From Paenibacillus silviterrae (GTDB lineage Bacteria; Bacillota; Bacilli; Paenibacillales; NBRC-103111), in NCBI RefSeq assembly GCF_030167925.1, contig NZ_JASKUT010000001.1:4982501-5046500 (forward strand): a stretch of DNA of 64,000 nucleotides, read 5' to 3'. Under the pieces are notes generated by a model that made no database searches, was not told where the DNA came from, and was given only the letters and a program-made list of their open reading frames with translations. Numbering within the stretch: the stretch's first letter is position 1; each line of letters starts with the position of its first letter. Shown here piece after piece: positions 24,474 to 33,676 of this stretch. Both the position numbers and the translations under genes were made by a program.

Positions 24474-24719
24474 ATGGCCAAAATCGCTGTAGAAGACAGC
24501 TTGAATAACGTGAAGGACGCGTTGAAGCAAAACGGTTATGATGTGGTGTCGCTAGATAACAGCAGCATCCAGAACTGCGACTGCTGCGTCATCTCCGGAC
24601 AAGACAAGAATGTCATGGGCATGACGGAAACGGTCACTCGTGCATCCGTTATTAACGCTCAGGGGATGTCCGAGTCTGAGATAGTTAAGCAAGTAAGCCA
24701 GCGCTGCGAATTAGTATAA
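24474..24719 (+). CDS. ykuS: YkuS-family (UPF0180) protein
   Basis: The 81-residue protein matches the UPF0180 family: MAKIAVEDSLNNVKDALKQ, a DCCVISGQDKNVMG block, then TRASVINAQGMS. The family has no assigned function. AAAGGAGG precedes the ATG. It is 55 bases after the coat gene and may share its transcript; a terminator follows. Confidence 0.85.
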   Translation: MAKIAVEDSLNNVKDALKQNGYDVVSLDNSSIQNCDCCVISGQDKNVMGMTETVTRASVINAQGMSESEIVKQVSQRCELV

Positions 24720-24730
24720 GCGAGGATAAG

Positions 24731-24769
24731 AAATCTGCCTTCCTACTCCAATGGTGGGCAGATTTTTTT
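24731..24769 (+). terminator. Terminator after ykuS
   Basis: AAATCTGCC pairs with GGCAGATTT around a 17-base loop, with a following run of T. Confidence 0.88.
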
Positions 24770-24986
24770 GTACACAAAAAAGATAGGCTCCTCAGAATGA
24801 ATATCATCATACTGAAAGGTACCTATCTCATGGCAAGTATTACTCTACACGAAGATTGCCTTTAGGGTCTACCGCCAAATGTTGGTCTGGCCATACATAG
24901 AAAAAATGCTTGTTCACCCATCCTATTATTGGAACACTCTGCGCTCAGGCTGCATATTGTGTAGTATCCAATGATAGGAGGTGGAC

Positions 24987-25172
24987 ATGTTGGATAAATT
25001 CCTGACAAACTTAGGTGGACTTCTTGGTGGGTACGCGCTGGTGAAAGTACCAGTAGACGGAACCGTATTATCCAGTTTAGACCCCGTCCTTGATTTACTT
25101 GGAGTAGCAACCATGATCGTTTTTGCTGGGGCTTACATCTATCATGGCATCCGTTCGATGATGGCGAGATAA
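24987..25172 (+). CDS. Small membrane protein (61 residues)
   Basis: MLDKFLTNLGGLLGGYALVKV leads into a second hydrophobic stretch, LDLLGVATMIVFAGAYIYHG, ending in a basic tail. An excellent SD, ATAGGAGGTGGAC, precedes the ATG. Two membrane segments are likely. Unknown function. About 265 bases upstream are non-coding, with a weak AGATAGG / CCTATCT inverted repeat near 24781-24829. Confidence 0.7.
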   Translation: MLDKFLTNLGGLLGGYALVKVPVDGTVLSSLDPVLDLLGVATMIVFAGAYIYHGIRSMMAR

Positions 25173-25183
25173 TCCCGTGACTG

Positions 25184-25224
25184 AAAAAAGCTGCACTCCT
25201 GTGAGGGAGGCAGCTTTTCTTTTA
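25184..25224. terminator. Bidirectional terminator
   Basis: GAAAAAAGCTGC pairs with GCAGCTTTTCTTT, and both strands end in T-rich tracts. It separates the small membrane protein gene from the convergent hisJ-like gene. Confidence 0.88.
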
Positions 25225-25230
25225 TATGTG

Positions 25231-26040
25231 CTAAAGCGGTACGACCTGGCGCTGCTTCTGTTTGAAGTACACCCATTCACGGAAGCCGATTTCCTTCAGC
25301 CGCTTCGCAACTGCATCCCACTCGTCGCCGACCCGCTCCGGAACATGGGCATCGGAGCCGAACGTGACGCGGACGCCGTGATGGTGAGCGCGCTCCAGAA
25401 TTTCGTCGGTCGGATACCAGCCGCCGCAATCCTTCGTTTTACCGGAGGTGTTGATCTCGATAGCGACATCGCTCTCGGCGATCACCTTCAAGCATCGGTC
25501 TACCGCATCGGTCTTAATGTTCGCGAACTCCGGGTAATAACCGCGCATGGCGTCGATATGTCCGAGAATCTGGAACATGCCGCTGCGCGCCGAATGCTCG
25601 ATCAACTCGTAGTACTGTTCCTTTTGAGCGACCTTCTGCTTCTCGTTCAATCCGTTCCAGCGTTTCCGGTTAAAGATGCTAACCCCGCCGACCTGATGAA
25701 TCGAGCCGATAATATAATCGAACGGATACTTCTCATAGACGGAGCGGTAAATCTCCGCATGCTCCGCGTAAAAGTCCGATTCCACACCCAGGAGAACTTC
25801 GATACGGCCCTCATATTCGGCCTTCAGCTTAAGCACTTCTTCTACATATGTGGCAAATTCGCTCTTGGCCATCGCAATGCCGGGCTCCGGATGGTCCTTC
25901 GCGTGGGCAAAATAGGGGGAATGATCGGAGATACCGATCACCTGCAGCCCGTTCTTGATTGCCGCCTCAATATAAAGGCGAATCGTGCCAGTAGCGTGTC
26001 CGCACCTTTCATGGTGCGTATGTAAATCGAATTTTACCAT
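25231..26040 (-). CDS. hisJ: Histidinol-phosphatase of the PHP family
   Basis: The 269-residue protein has the PHP metal-binding motifs: DLHTHHERCGHA at the N-terminus, ISDHSPYF, GSIHQVGG, LGHIDAMR and FGSDAHVPE. HisJ/HisK-type enzymes remove phosphate from histidinol phosphate in histidine synthesis. It is not near other his genes but follows a lysR gene by 25 bases on the same strand. The start at 26040 follows GAGGAG and begins at the first metal motif. A different PHP phosphoesterase activity cannot be excluded. Confidence 0.85.
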   Translation of the reverse strand: MVKFDLHTHHERCGHATGTIRLYIEAAIKNGLQVIGISDHSPYFAHAKDHPEPGIAMAKSEFATYVEEVLKLKAEYEGRIEVLLGVESDFYAEHAEIYRSVYEKYPFDYIIGSIHQVGGVSIFNRKRWNGLNEKQKVAQKEQYYELIEHSARSGMFQILGHIDAMRGYYPEFANIKTDAVDRCLKVIAESDVAIEINTSGKTKDCGGWYPTDEILERAHHHGVRVTFGSDAHVPERVGDEWDAVAKRLKEIGFREWVYFKQKQRQVVPL

Positions 26041-26065
26041 GGGATCTACTGCTCCTCTCCGTATC

Positions 26066-26968
26066 TTACTCTGAGCCGATGAATTGGATCTCCTGCATCC
26101 CTTTAAGATCAATAAGGAATTGATTCAGCGCGGAGCTCAAATAGCGGCCCGTTTTATAAACGACGCCCACCGGATGGCTGATTTCCAGCTCGTTCACCCG
26201 GATCATCTTCAGTGTACCCAATTTAAGTTCGCTCGCAATCGACAGCTTCGAAATAATGGCTGCGCCGAGATTCAGCTCCACCATACGTTTGACCTCTTCA
26301 CTGCTGGGAAGCTCCATGACGACCTGCGGTGTAATGTACAGCTGTTTGAATATTTGGTCGACAAACCGGCGTCCTGCGGTTTCAGGAGACAACATGATGA
26401 GGGGAAGCTCATGAAGCCGCTCAATGGGCACATGGCTGTATTTGCTGAGCGGATGCTCAGGGGAGACGACCAGTTCGAAAGTATCGTAGTATAGCACCGA
26501 GCTCTCTAGGGTAGGCTGCTTGTCGAACAAATAAGTAATCCCGATATCGATCGAGCCGTTCTCGACACTGGCCATAATCTGAGAGGATGTCATCGAGTGT
26601 ATCGTCGTTTTGATCAACGGGAACTGATTTTGAAAATAAGAAAGCACTCGCGGCAGGATTTGGATGGCGATCGAAGTCGTCGTTCCCAAATGGATATGGC
26701 CCTGCGGAGTCTGGTTCAAGTCGGATAACCGTTGCTTCAGCTCCTCGACGGTTTGCAGAATGATCTCGGCATGCTCCAGGAAGACGCGGCCGCTGTCCGT
26801 CAGCGTCACAGGCTGGTTGCGGTCGATCAGTGTGGTCTTGAACTCATCTTCCAGGCTCTTAATTTGCGCGGATACCGCAGGCTGGGTCAGGTTCAGAAGT
26901 TCACCGGCCTTACGGAAGCTCATCGTCTTGGAGATTGTAATGAGGGTTTCCAATTGGTTAAGATTCAC
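26066..26968 (-). CDS. LysR-family transcriptional regulator
   Basis: A 300-residue LysR regulator with HTH at 1-60 (SFRKAGELLNLTQPAVSAQI) and a substrate-binding-like effector domain. AGGAGGAACG precedes its ATG. It is upstream of the hisJ-like gene on the same strand with a 25-base gap, so the two are probably co-transcribed. Effector unknown. Confidence 0.88.
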   Translation of the reverse strand: MNLNQLETLITISKTMSFRKAGELLNLTQPAVSAQIKSLEDEFKTTLIDRNQPVTLTDSGRVFLEHAEIILQTVEELKQRLSDLNQTPQGHIHLGTTTSIAIQILPRVLSYFQNQFPLIKTTIHSMTSSQIMASVENGSIDIGITYLFDKQPTLESSVLYYDTFELVVSPEHPLSKYSHVPIERLHELPLIMLSPETAGRRFVDQIFKQLYITPQVVMELPSSEEVKRMVELNLGAAIISKLSIASELKLGTLKMIRVNELEISHPVGVVYKTGRYLSSALNQFLIDLKGMQEIQFIGSE

Positions 26969-27118
26969 GTCGTTCCTCCTCTCCCGGAATTGGGATGAAA
27001 CGTTCGTCTACCATAGCTGGATAAATAACAATAATTTATCAGCAGTACAATAAATATAAATACAATTTGTTATAAACAAAACCTATTATATGATACTTGG
27101 TTCCATTGGGCAAACTTT

Positions 27119-27442
27119 CTAAGGAGAATCCGTGTTTTCCCGTAGACTTAATCCGCAATCCGGGCATTCTTTATCCTCAGCGGATATCGGCGCGAAGCAT
27201 GCCGGACAAGTCTCCCGGTCGGGCCATTGCTGAGGCGGATCGTCTCTCGTTTGAGGAGAGGCCTGAGGCGGCGGGCTTAGGCGTTCGAGCGCCTGCTGCA
27301 TTTTTTCGATCGTCCCCTGCATTTCCTGAACGGAACGGGTAAGCTTGGAGTCGTTAATTGCGGAGTAGATGACATAATGCAAAATCAGCATGATAACAAT
27401 CACGACGATGGCAAAGAAGAGGAGAGACAGTAAGACTCCCAT
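27119..27442 (-). CDS. Membrane-anchored coiled-coil zinc-ribbon protein
   Basis: The 107-residue protein has an N-terminal membrane helix (LLSLLFFAIVVIVIMLILHY), a short coiled coil (LTRSVQEMQGTIEKMQQALERL) and a Pro-rich linker. A C-terminal zinc ribbon, CPACFAPISAEDKECPDCG, follows. Not assigned to a named family; the layout resembles small membrane zinc-ribbon proteins of Bacilli. GGAGG precedes the start. Confidence 0.75.
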   Translation of the reverse strand: MGVLLSLLFFAIVVIVIMLILHYVIYSAINDSKLTRSVQEMQGTIEKMQQALERLSPPPQASPQTRDDPPQQWPDRETCPACFAPISAEDKECPDCGLSLRENTDSP

Positions 27443-27558
27443 AGGCAGTCCTCCTTTATAGAGGTTTTTTAAGAGAGGGCTTCGATAAAAGTTTTTCTTA
27501 TTTTACCATGTTACAGGCAGTCTGTTGTTAAATTTATGTAAAAAGATGTCTAATTGCA

Positions 27559-27607
27559 TTGAATCATACTCAAATTTGAGTATAATAACGATAGGCTTTC
27601 AGCCTAT
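27559..27607 (+). promoter_or_regulatory. Promoter with palindromic operator for the MFS-padR operon
   Basis: TTGAAT (27559-27564) and TATAAT (27581-27586) are 16 bases apart. Between and overlapping them is an 18-base perfect palindrome, ATACTCAAATTTGAGTAT (27566-27583). Just downstream, ATAGGCT TTC AGCCTAT (27591-27607) is a second inverted repeat. The first lies where a repressor would block polymerase and is a good candidate site for the PadR protein encoded in the operon. Confidence 0.75.
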
Positions 27608-27636
27608 TTCATTTGTACGATTGAAGGAGAGGTACC

Positions 27637-29211
27637 ATGACGGAGACCAAAAAATCAAACGTCCGCTGGACGATTGTCGGATTGATGCTCGCATTGCTGC
27701 TGGCGTCTCTTGACCAAACGATCGTATCCACGGCGATGCCGACCATTGTCGGAGAGCTGGGAGGACTTGAACAGTTTGTATGGGTGTTTTCAGCCTATTT
27801 GATTGCGAACGTAGTGTCGATGCCGATTTTCGGCAAATTAAGCGATATGTACGGCCGGAAGCTGTTCTTCCTGCTTGGACTCATCGTGTTCATGATCGGT
27901 TCTGCGCTTTGCGGGACAGCGTCCACGATGCTGGAACTGATTATTTACCGAGCGGTACAGGGGATCGGCGGCGGCGCGCTGATGCCGATTACCTTCACGA
28001 TTGTATTCGACCTGTTCCCGCCGGAGAAGCGGGGGAAAATGCAGGGCCTGTTCGGTGCCGTATTCGGCATCTCCAGTGTGCTGGGCCCGCTGGCCGGGGC
28101 ATATTTTACCGATAACATTGACTGGACCTGGATATTCTACATCAACTTGCCGTTAGGCGTGGTTTCACTGATTTTGATCTCGGTGTTCTACCGCCCTTCG
28201 CTGCCGACGAATCCGAATCAGAAGATCGATTGGGCGGGGACGATTGTTTTTGCCGCTGCGGTGCTGTGTTTGATGTTCGGTTTGGAGCTGGGGGGCAAAG
28301 AAGGGTATGCTTGGGGCTCCTTGCCGATTATCGGATTGTTCGCCGGCTTTGTTCTGCTTTCGGCCTTATTCCTGTTCATCGAGACGAGGGTATCGGACCC
28401 GGTCGTACCGCTTGGCTTGTTCAAGCATCGACTCTTCTCGGCGAGCATGGGGGCGAGCTTCTTCTTCGGCGCCGTGATGATCTCCGCCGCTTCGTATATC
28501 CCGCTCTTTATCCAGGGGGTGTTCGAGGGCTCCGCTACGAGCGCCGGGCAGGTACTGACGCCGATGATGCTGGGGGTTGTGGCCAGCTCGGTGCTGGGAG
28601 GACGATTCATCGGCAAGCTGTCTTACCGTAATATTCTGATCGTATCCAGCAGCTTGCTGATCGTCGCGACAGTGCTTCTGAGCACCATTTCCCTGGGTAC
28701 CGAACGCTGGTTGATTACCGTTTATATGATTTTGATGGGGCTTGGCATCGGAGTCTCGTTCCCCGTGATCTCCATTTCTTCGCTGCACGGTGTGTCGATG
28801 CATCAGAGGGGCGTGGTCACTTCGATGGTATCGTTCTTCCGTACGATCGGGACGGCCCTTGGCGTAACCGTACTCGGAGCGCTTCAGGCCCATGCGATGA
28901 AGAAGAGTTTGGCGGAGCTGCTTCCAAGTGGCGCGGCGCAGGAGCCGCCGAATCCGCAGGTGCTGCTCCAGCCCCAATTCCGTGCCGCCTTGCCGAAGCC
29001 GGTGCTGGATCAAATGATCGCCGGACTCGCGGATTCAATTGCGTTCGTCTTTCAATGCAGCATCGTCATGGCAGTGCTCGCGTTCCTCATTGTGCTCATG
29101 ATGGGGAATGCCAAGCTGGAGGTAGGTGCTAGGGGAGCGGGAGCCGGCAAGCCGCAGAAGGATGGCTCGCGAGAAGAGCCTGATGCTTCACCGACACCGG
29201 GACACTTGTAG
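27637..29211 (+). CDS. DHA2-family drug:proton antiporter (EmrB/QacA type)
   Basis: The 524-residue MFS protein has about 14 membrane segments. It begins LASLDQTIVSTAMPTIVGEL, has motif A GKLSDMYGRK, and the antiporter-specific motif C region GAVFGISSVLGPLAGAYF. Such pumps export drugs, dyes or antibiotics. AAGGAGAGG precedes the ATG. A padR gene follows by 14 bases, the usual arrangement of a pump with its own repressor. Confidence 0.92.
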   Translation: MTETKKSNVRWTIVGLMLALLLASLDQTIVSTAMPTIVGELGGLEQFVWVFSAYLIANVVSMPIFGKLSDMYGRKLFFLLGLIVFMIGSALCGTASTMLELIIYRAVQGIGGGALMPITFTIVFDLFPPEKRGKMQGLFGAVFGISSVLGPLAGAYFTDNIDWTWIFYINLPLGVVSLILISVFYRPSLPTNPNQKIDWAGTIVFAAAVLCLMFGLELGGKEGYAWGSLPIIGLFAGFVLLSALFLFIETRVSDPVVPLGLFKHRLFSASMGASFFFGAVMISAASYIPLFIQGVFEGSATSAGQVLTPMMLGVVASSVLGGRFIGKLSYRNILIVSSSLLIVATVLLSTISLGTERWLITVYMILMGLGIGVSFPVISISSLHGVSMHQRGVVTSMVSFFRTIGTALGVTVLGALQAHAMKKSLAELLPSGAAQEPPNPQVLLQPQFRAALPKPVLDQMIAGLADSIAFVFQCSIVMAVLAFLIVLMMGNAKLEVGARGAGAGKPQKDGSREEPDASPTPGHL

Positions 29212-29225
29212 GAGGTGAAAGATCC

Positions 29226-29786
29226 ATGTCCATGAAGCTCGTGATCTTGGGGCTTTTGATGGAAGGGAACAGCCATCCCTATGAGATGCGCCAACGTATG
29301 AAGGAGCGGGCGATGCTCCATTACGTGAAAATGCAGGAAGGCTCGCTGTATTATGCTATTGAGCAGCTGCACAAGGACGGGAGCGTAGCCATAGTGGAGA
29401 CGGTCAGCACCGGGGGCAGGCCGGACCGGACGATCTACACGATCACCGAGAAGGGGAAAGCGATTTTTCAAGAGCTGCTGCTGGAGAAGTTCGCCACGGA
29501 GGAAAAGGTGTACCATCCGATGTATGCGGCGCTCGCCTTTGCCAGGTATGCGGACCCGGAGCGGGTGCAGGACATTCTGCAGGCAAAGGTGGAGAAGCAG
29601 CGGGAGCACGTGCGTCATATGCGCAGCGTCTACGAGGAGCGCAAGACGTTCGTGCCGCGCGGCTCGATGCATGTGATGATCGGCTTCTGCGAGCATGCGG
29701 AGACGGAGCTTCGATGGATGGAGCGGCTGCTGCGGGATGTGCAAGCCGGGAGGCTGAAGGAGCGGGGAGTGCCGCTGGAGCTGTAG
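29226..29786 (+). CDS. PadR-family transcriptional regulator
   Basis: The 186-residue protein has the PadR winged HTH (LGLLMEGNSHPYEMRQRM, then GSLYYAIEQLHKDGSV) and a C-terminal dimerising helical domain (Vir-like). PadR proteins repress exporters and release DNA on binding drugs or phenolic acids. Co-transcription with the exporter and the palindrome over the operon promoter fit autoregulation. Confidence 0.92.
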   Translation: MSMKLVILGLLMEGNSHPYEMRQRMKERAMLHYVKMQEGSLYYAIEQLHKDGSVAIVETVSTGGRPDRTIYTITEKGKAIFQELLLEKFATEEKVYHPMYAALAFARYADPERVQDILQAKVEKQREHVRHMRSVYEERKTFVPRGSMHVMIGFCEHAETELRWMERLLRDVQAGRLKERGVPLEL

Positions 29787-29798
29787 TGAGTTGAAGGA

Positions 29799-29828
29799 CC
29801 GTCGGGATGCTGTATCCCGGCGGTTTTT
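29799..29828 (+). terminator. Terminator of the MFS-padR operon
   Basis: CCGTCGGGA pairs with TCCCGGCGG around TGCTGTA, followed by TTTTT. The 390 bases from here to the next gene hold no convincing ORF or RNA element. Confidence 0.88.
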
Positions 29829-30222
29829 CGCTTACATCCCGGTCGTGGCCGGAGGCCCTTTGATGATTGGAGCTTCAACTCCCTTCGAGGGAGCAAAGGT
29901 GCTAAACGGCAGAAATCCACGTTCCCAAGTAAGGTTTAGAACGAGATTTGTGAGGATCGGCATCTTTCGGAGCGGACAATGGCTGAAACAAGGCATATGG
30001 CCTTTAAAAGTTGTATTTACGCAGAAATCCTCTTGGTTTTGATACAAATCATGGAAGAAAGCTGCGCTTTTGCAGAAATATGATTTTCAAACAAAGAGGA
30101 GCAGGCCCGGTCGCTGGTAATACCTCTCAGCACGTGATGATTGCCGAATCGGGCGAACAGTCTATATAATGAACCATACGGACTGGAGGCCAGTCCATTC
30201 TCATAGGGTGGGGGCTGTAATC

Positions 30223-32046
30223 ATGTTTTACTCGCTCAGGAACCGGTTAATCGCTTTTTTCGTGGTGCTGCTGGTGTTCTCCTTCGGTACGATGTCCTAT
30301 TTCCTGTTCAACGAGTCCCGCTCGATTATCCGCTCCTATATCGAATCCTCGGCACTCGAGAAAATGGATGAGTACGGTTCGTTCATCGATATGGCGCTGC
30401 TCCAGATGTACGATGCGTCCTCGCTGGTGTTTAACAGCACCGAAACGAAAAATTGGGATAACGCGCTGTCCGACCCCGACCTCCCGGCCGGTGAGAAAAT
30501 GCTGGCCAATATCAGCATGAGCAAATTTCTTACGACGGCGACGAATAATTATTCGGGAATATCCTCGATTTCCTTATACCGTCGCGAAGGTGTTCGTGTA
30601 AGCCAGGATAACGGGGTGGTTACAGATGCCTCGATCATCAACGAATCGTGGTACCGCAATTTCGTGAACCGCGGCGAGCAGTGGGTATCCTCCCACTGGG
30701 ATCAGGTAGAAACCGCGCAGCTGCGACCGTATCAGGTAGTCAGCCTGCTGCTTCCGATCGGTACCTTCGAGCCTTTGCAATCGCGCAACGTCATCAAGGT
30801 CAATATGAGCACGGACTTTTTCCTGGAGCCGCTCAACCGGATTCATTTAGGCGAAAGCGGTACCATTTTTCTGCTGGATCAAAACGGCAGTCAGATTCTC
30901 CCCCAAGAGGGCTACAGCGACCATACCGAGGCGGTACGGCAAGTGGAAGAGCTGCGCAACGACCGGACCGAGCAGGGCGTGGTTTATGTGAAGAACGAGA
31001 AGGGAGACACCGAAATTCTCGTTTACAAAAAGCTGAAACGAAACCGCTGGACGCTCGTGAGCATCGTGCCCGAGACCGATTTGTACGCGAAGCTATATAA
31101 GCTGCGGACGACGATTATTGCGTTTAGCTGTCTGCTGCTGATCTGTGTTGTGATGGTATCGACTTGGCTGTCCTACGGCATTTCAAGACCGCTTTCAAGG
31201 CTGACCACAGCAATGAAGTATGTACAGAAGGGAGATTTCGAGAAGGCGGAGAGTCATATTCCTGCAGCGGGCACCATACGCAGCGAGGTGGAGTATGTTA
31301 CGGCGACCTTCCGCAACATGGTGGCGCGGCTCAGGGATCACATCAAAACCGAATTCGAGCTGAAGCTGCTGCGGCAGCAGGCGGAATATAAGGCTCTGCT
31401 GATGCAGATCAATCCGCATTTTCTGTTCAATACTTTAGAGCTGCTGAGCAGTCTGGCGCTGCAGCGTCGAACGGAGGACACGGTCAAGGTCATTGAATCG
31501 TTAGGCAAAATGCTGCGCTTTTCCCTGCACATCACCAGCGATCTGGTGCCGCTTCGGGAGGAAATCAAGTATGTAAGGCATTATGCGGCGATACTGCAGA
31601 TCCGTTTCGGTGACCGGCTGACCATCTCGATAGAGGAAGACGGCGGAGCGACCGATACCAGGGAAATTGTGAAGTTTATTTTGCAGCCGCTTATTGAGAA
31701 CGCGGTCAAATACAGCTTCCGTAAGGAAAGCGTTGCTCAGGTACGCATCACCGTGTACACCGGCAAAGATTGGGTTCGTCTGGCCGTTGAGGATAACGGT
31801 CCGGGGATCACTCCCGAGGCGATTGAGCAGCTGACGGCGGAATCGTCGGCGCTGCAGCTGGATCAGGTACTAAGCAGCGGCTCCCGTCATATCGGCCTGC
31901 GTAATGTGCTGGCACGCTGCCGGCTGTATTACGGCAGGGGCTTTACCTATGCGATTCGATCGGAGCAGGGGAACGGAACAAGAATTGAACTACACTTGCC
32001 TATACAGGAGGGGAAGCATGATGTACCGGGTACTGATCGTGGATGA
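30223..32046 (+). CDS. YesM-type sensor histidine kinase
   Basis: A 607-residue membrane kinase: helix at about 10-30, a dCache-like extracellular domain, a second helix at about 290-310, and HAMP. The His_kinase domain follows (INPHFLFNTLELLSSLAL, the His in NPHFLFN), then a HATPase (DNGPGI). This class senses sugars or binding proteins outside the cell. Start 30223 follows GGGTGGGGG; the ORF is open for 18 more codons upstream. It overlaps the response regulator gene by 29 bases. Confidence 0.9.
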   Translation: MFYSLRNRLIAFFVVLLVFSFGTMSYFLFNESRSIIRSYIESSALEKMDEYGSFIDMALLQMYDASSLVFNSTETKNWDNALSDPDLPAGEKMLANISMSKFLTTATNNYSGISSISLYRREGVRVSQDNGVVTDASIINESWYRNFVNRGEQWVSSHWDQVETAQLRPYQVVSLLLPIGTFEPLQSRNVIKVNMSTDFFLEPLNRIHLGESGTIFLLDQNGSQILPQEGYSDHTEAVRQVEELRNDRTEQGVVYVKNEKGDTEILVYKKLKRNRWTLVSIVPETDLYAKLYKLRTTIIAFSCLLLICVVMVSTWLSYGISRPLSRLTTAMKYVQKGDFEKAESHIPAAGTIRSEVEYVTATFRNMVARLRDHIKTEFELKLLRQQAEYKALLMQINPHFLFNTLELLSSLALQRRTEDTVKVIESLGKMLRFSLHITSDLVPLREEIKYVRHYAAILQIRFGDRLTISIEEDGGATDTREIVKFILQPLIENAVKYSFRKESVAQVRITVYTGKDWVRLAVEDNGPGITPEAIEQLTAESSALQLDQVLSSGSRHIGLRNVLARCRLYYGRGFTYAIRSEQGNGTRIELHLPIQEGKHDVPGTDRG

Positions 32047-33577
32047 CGAGCCGGAGATCCGGATGGGGCTGCGGCTGAAGGCGGATTGGGAACGGCTGCA
32101 GCTGACGGTTGTCGGAGAGGCTTCGAACGGGGCGGAGGCGCTGGAGCGACTTGGCGGCGAACCGATCGATATCGTCATTACGGATATGAACATGCCGGTG
32201 ATGGACGGGGTATCGTTTCTGGACGCTTGCCAGAAGCACTACCCTTCCTTGCGCTTGCTTGTCATCACGGGCTATGAAGACTTCCATTATGCGAAAGCGG
32301 CGATCAAGCATCAAGCCAGAGACTACCTGCTCAAACCGGTCGCTCAAGAGGAATTGAACGAATCCCTCGGCAAGGTGGTTCGGGAGCTGGAAAAGGAGCG
32401 GAATCAGCGGGATGAGCAGGCGACGGTGCAGTGGAAGCTGTCCCAATACTACCGGGAGAACAAAGAGAACTTCCTTGTGCACCTGGTCAAAGAAGGGTTA
32501 GTTAGCGACGGTGCCCTGCGGGAGCGCGCTAAGCTGTTCGAGCTGGACGCCTTGGGGCAAACCGCGGTGCGTTTCGTAACCGCCGGACTCGTTAGAACAG
32601 GGACCGGCGGGAGCAAGGAACGAACCCCCGAAAGCATGCGGGTGCCCTTCGAGATGCTCGCGCAAGAGTTCGCAGAGACGTATGCATCGTCAGAGCTCCG
32701 CCCCGTTGCATTCCGCGACCCAAGCTACCCGGGGCTCGTCCATTTTGTTGTCGCTGATGCCGACGATTCCTTCTGCACCGAGCTTCGGGGTTGCGTTGCC
32801 AAGCTCCTCGGCTTCGAACCGGCGGTAGGCTCGGGTCAAACCGTGACAGGTCTCCCGCAGTGGAAGGAAGGCTATTCTTCTTCCTTGCTAGCCTGGAGCA
32901 TGGCTGCAGGCGGGGAAGGGCAGCATCTCCAGGATACCGGGGATGCGCTATCGGAAGAGACGGTCAAGGTCATCGAGCGGTATTTGTCACGCGGGGAGCT
33001 CGATGCGTTCGGCAAAGCCGCGCGGCAAGAGCTGGAGGCAGCCTACGCCGAATCGAGAGTCCGCTTCGTGAAGCTGATCTTCCAGCTGTATCTGCTGCTG
33101 GAGGCCGCTGCCCATGCGGCAAGGGCTGCGCTTCCGAAGGGAGAGCCGTTATGGCTTCGCCCCGATCTGGTCTGGGGACTGGATACCGTAGAGAAGGCCG
33201 TGGAATACCTGTTGCGGCTGGCCCAAGGAATCAAGCTGACCGATCCGGAGGACGCGGAGCATTCCTTGATCCAATCCGTCCGGCAATTTATCGATGAGAA
33301 TTACATGTATGATTTGAATTTGACGCTGCTGGCCGAGAGGTTTCGCTACAACCCGTCCTACTTCTCCGAGCTGTTCAAGGCCAAGGTGGGCAAGACGTTC
33401 ATCCAATATTTGACCGAGGTGCGCATGGCCAAGGCCGTTCGGCTGCTGGAGGACACCTCTCTGAACCTATGGGATATCGCCGAGTTAACCGGCTTCTCCA
33501 ACGCCAGCTACTTCAGCTCCAAGTTTAAGAAGATGCACGGCGTCACCCCTTCCGAATTCCGCTCCAAAGCCACCTGA
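32018..33577 (+). CDS. YesN-type AraC-family response regulator
   Basis: The 519-residue regulator has a receiver domain (VLIVDDEPEIR, phospho-Asp in ITDMNMPVMDG, Lys in LLKPV), a long central region, and a C-terminal AraC double HTH. The HTH segments include LTLLAERFRYNPSYFSELFK and IAELTGFSNASYFSSKFKK. It is paired with the kinase just upstream. The 19-bp boxes at 33588 and 35464 are candidate binding sites. AGGAGGGG precedes the ATG. Confidence 0.92.
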   Translation: MMYRVLIVDDEPEIRMGLRLKADWERLQLTVVGEASNGAEALERLGGEPIDIVITDMNMPVMDGVSFLDACQKHYPSLRLLVITGYEDFHYAKAAIKHQARDYLLKPVAQEELNESLGKVVRELEKERNQRDEQATVQWKLSQYYRENKENFLVHLVKEGLVSDGALRERAKLFELDALGQTAVRFVTAGLVRTGTGGSKERTPESMRVPFEMLAQEFAETYASSELRPVAFRDPSYPGLVHFVVADADDSFCTELRGCVAKLLGFEPAVGSGQTVTGLPQWKEGYSSSLLAWSMAAGGEGQHLQDTGDALSEETVKVIERYLSRGELDAFGKAARQELEAAYAESRVRFVKLIFQLYLLLEAAAHAARAALPKGEPLWLRPDLVWGLDTVEKAVEYLLRLAQGIKLTDPEDAEHSLIQSVRQFIDENYMYDLNLTLLAERFRYNPSYFSELFKAKVGKTFIQYLTEVRMAKAVRLLEDTSLNLWDIAELTGFSNASYFSSKFKKMHGVTPSEFRSKAT

Positions 33578-33587
33578 AAAAATTATA

Positions 33588-33639
33588 AGCGAAGTGCCGA
33601 AGAAATAGCATTCAAGCGGAAGCCTCCCATCGGTAAGAT
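33588..33639 (+). promoter_or_regulatory. Putative activator box and promoter, copy 1
   Basis: AGCGAAGTGCCGAAGAAAT (33588-33606) recurs unchanged at 35464. It is followed by exactly 27 bases and then the -10-like TAAGAT (33634-33639). No good -35 is seen, as expected for an activator-dependent promoter. The first permease gene starts 38 bases further on. Confidence 0.7.
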
Positions 33640-33676
33640 AAGAGTATACCAAGTACCGAATGGGAGGTGGACGCGA

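Noticed and set aside
29832..30047. A 71-codon minus-strand ORF in the gap before the YesM-type kinase
   Set aside because: No SD sequence and no recognisable protein features; probably chance.
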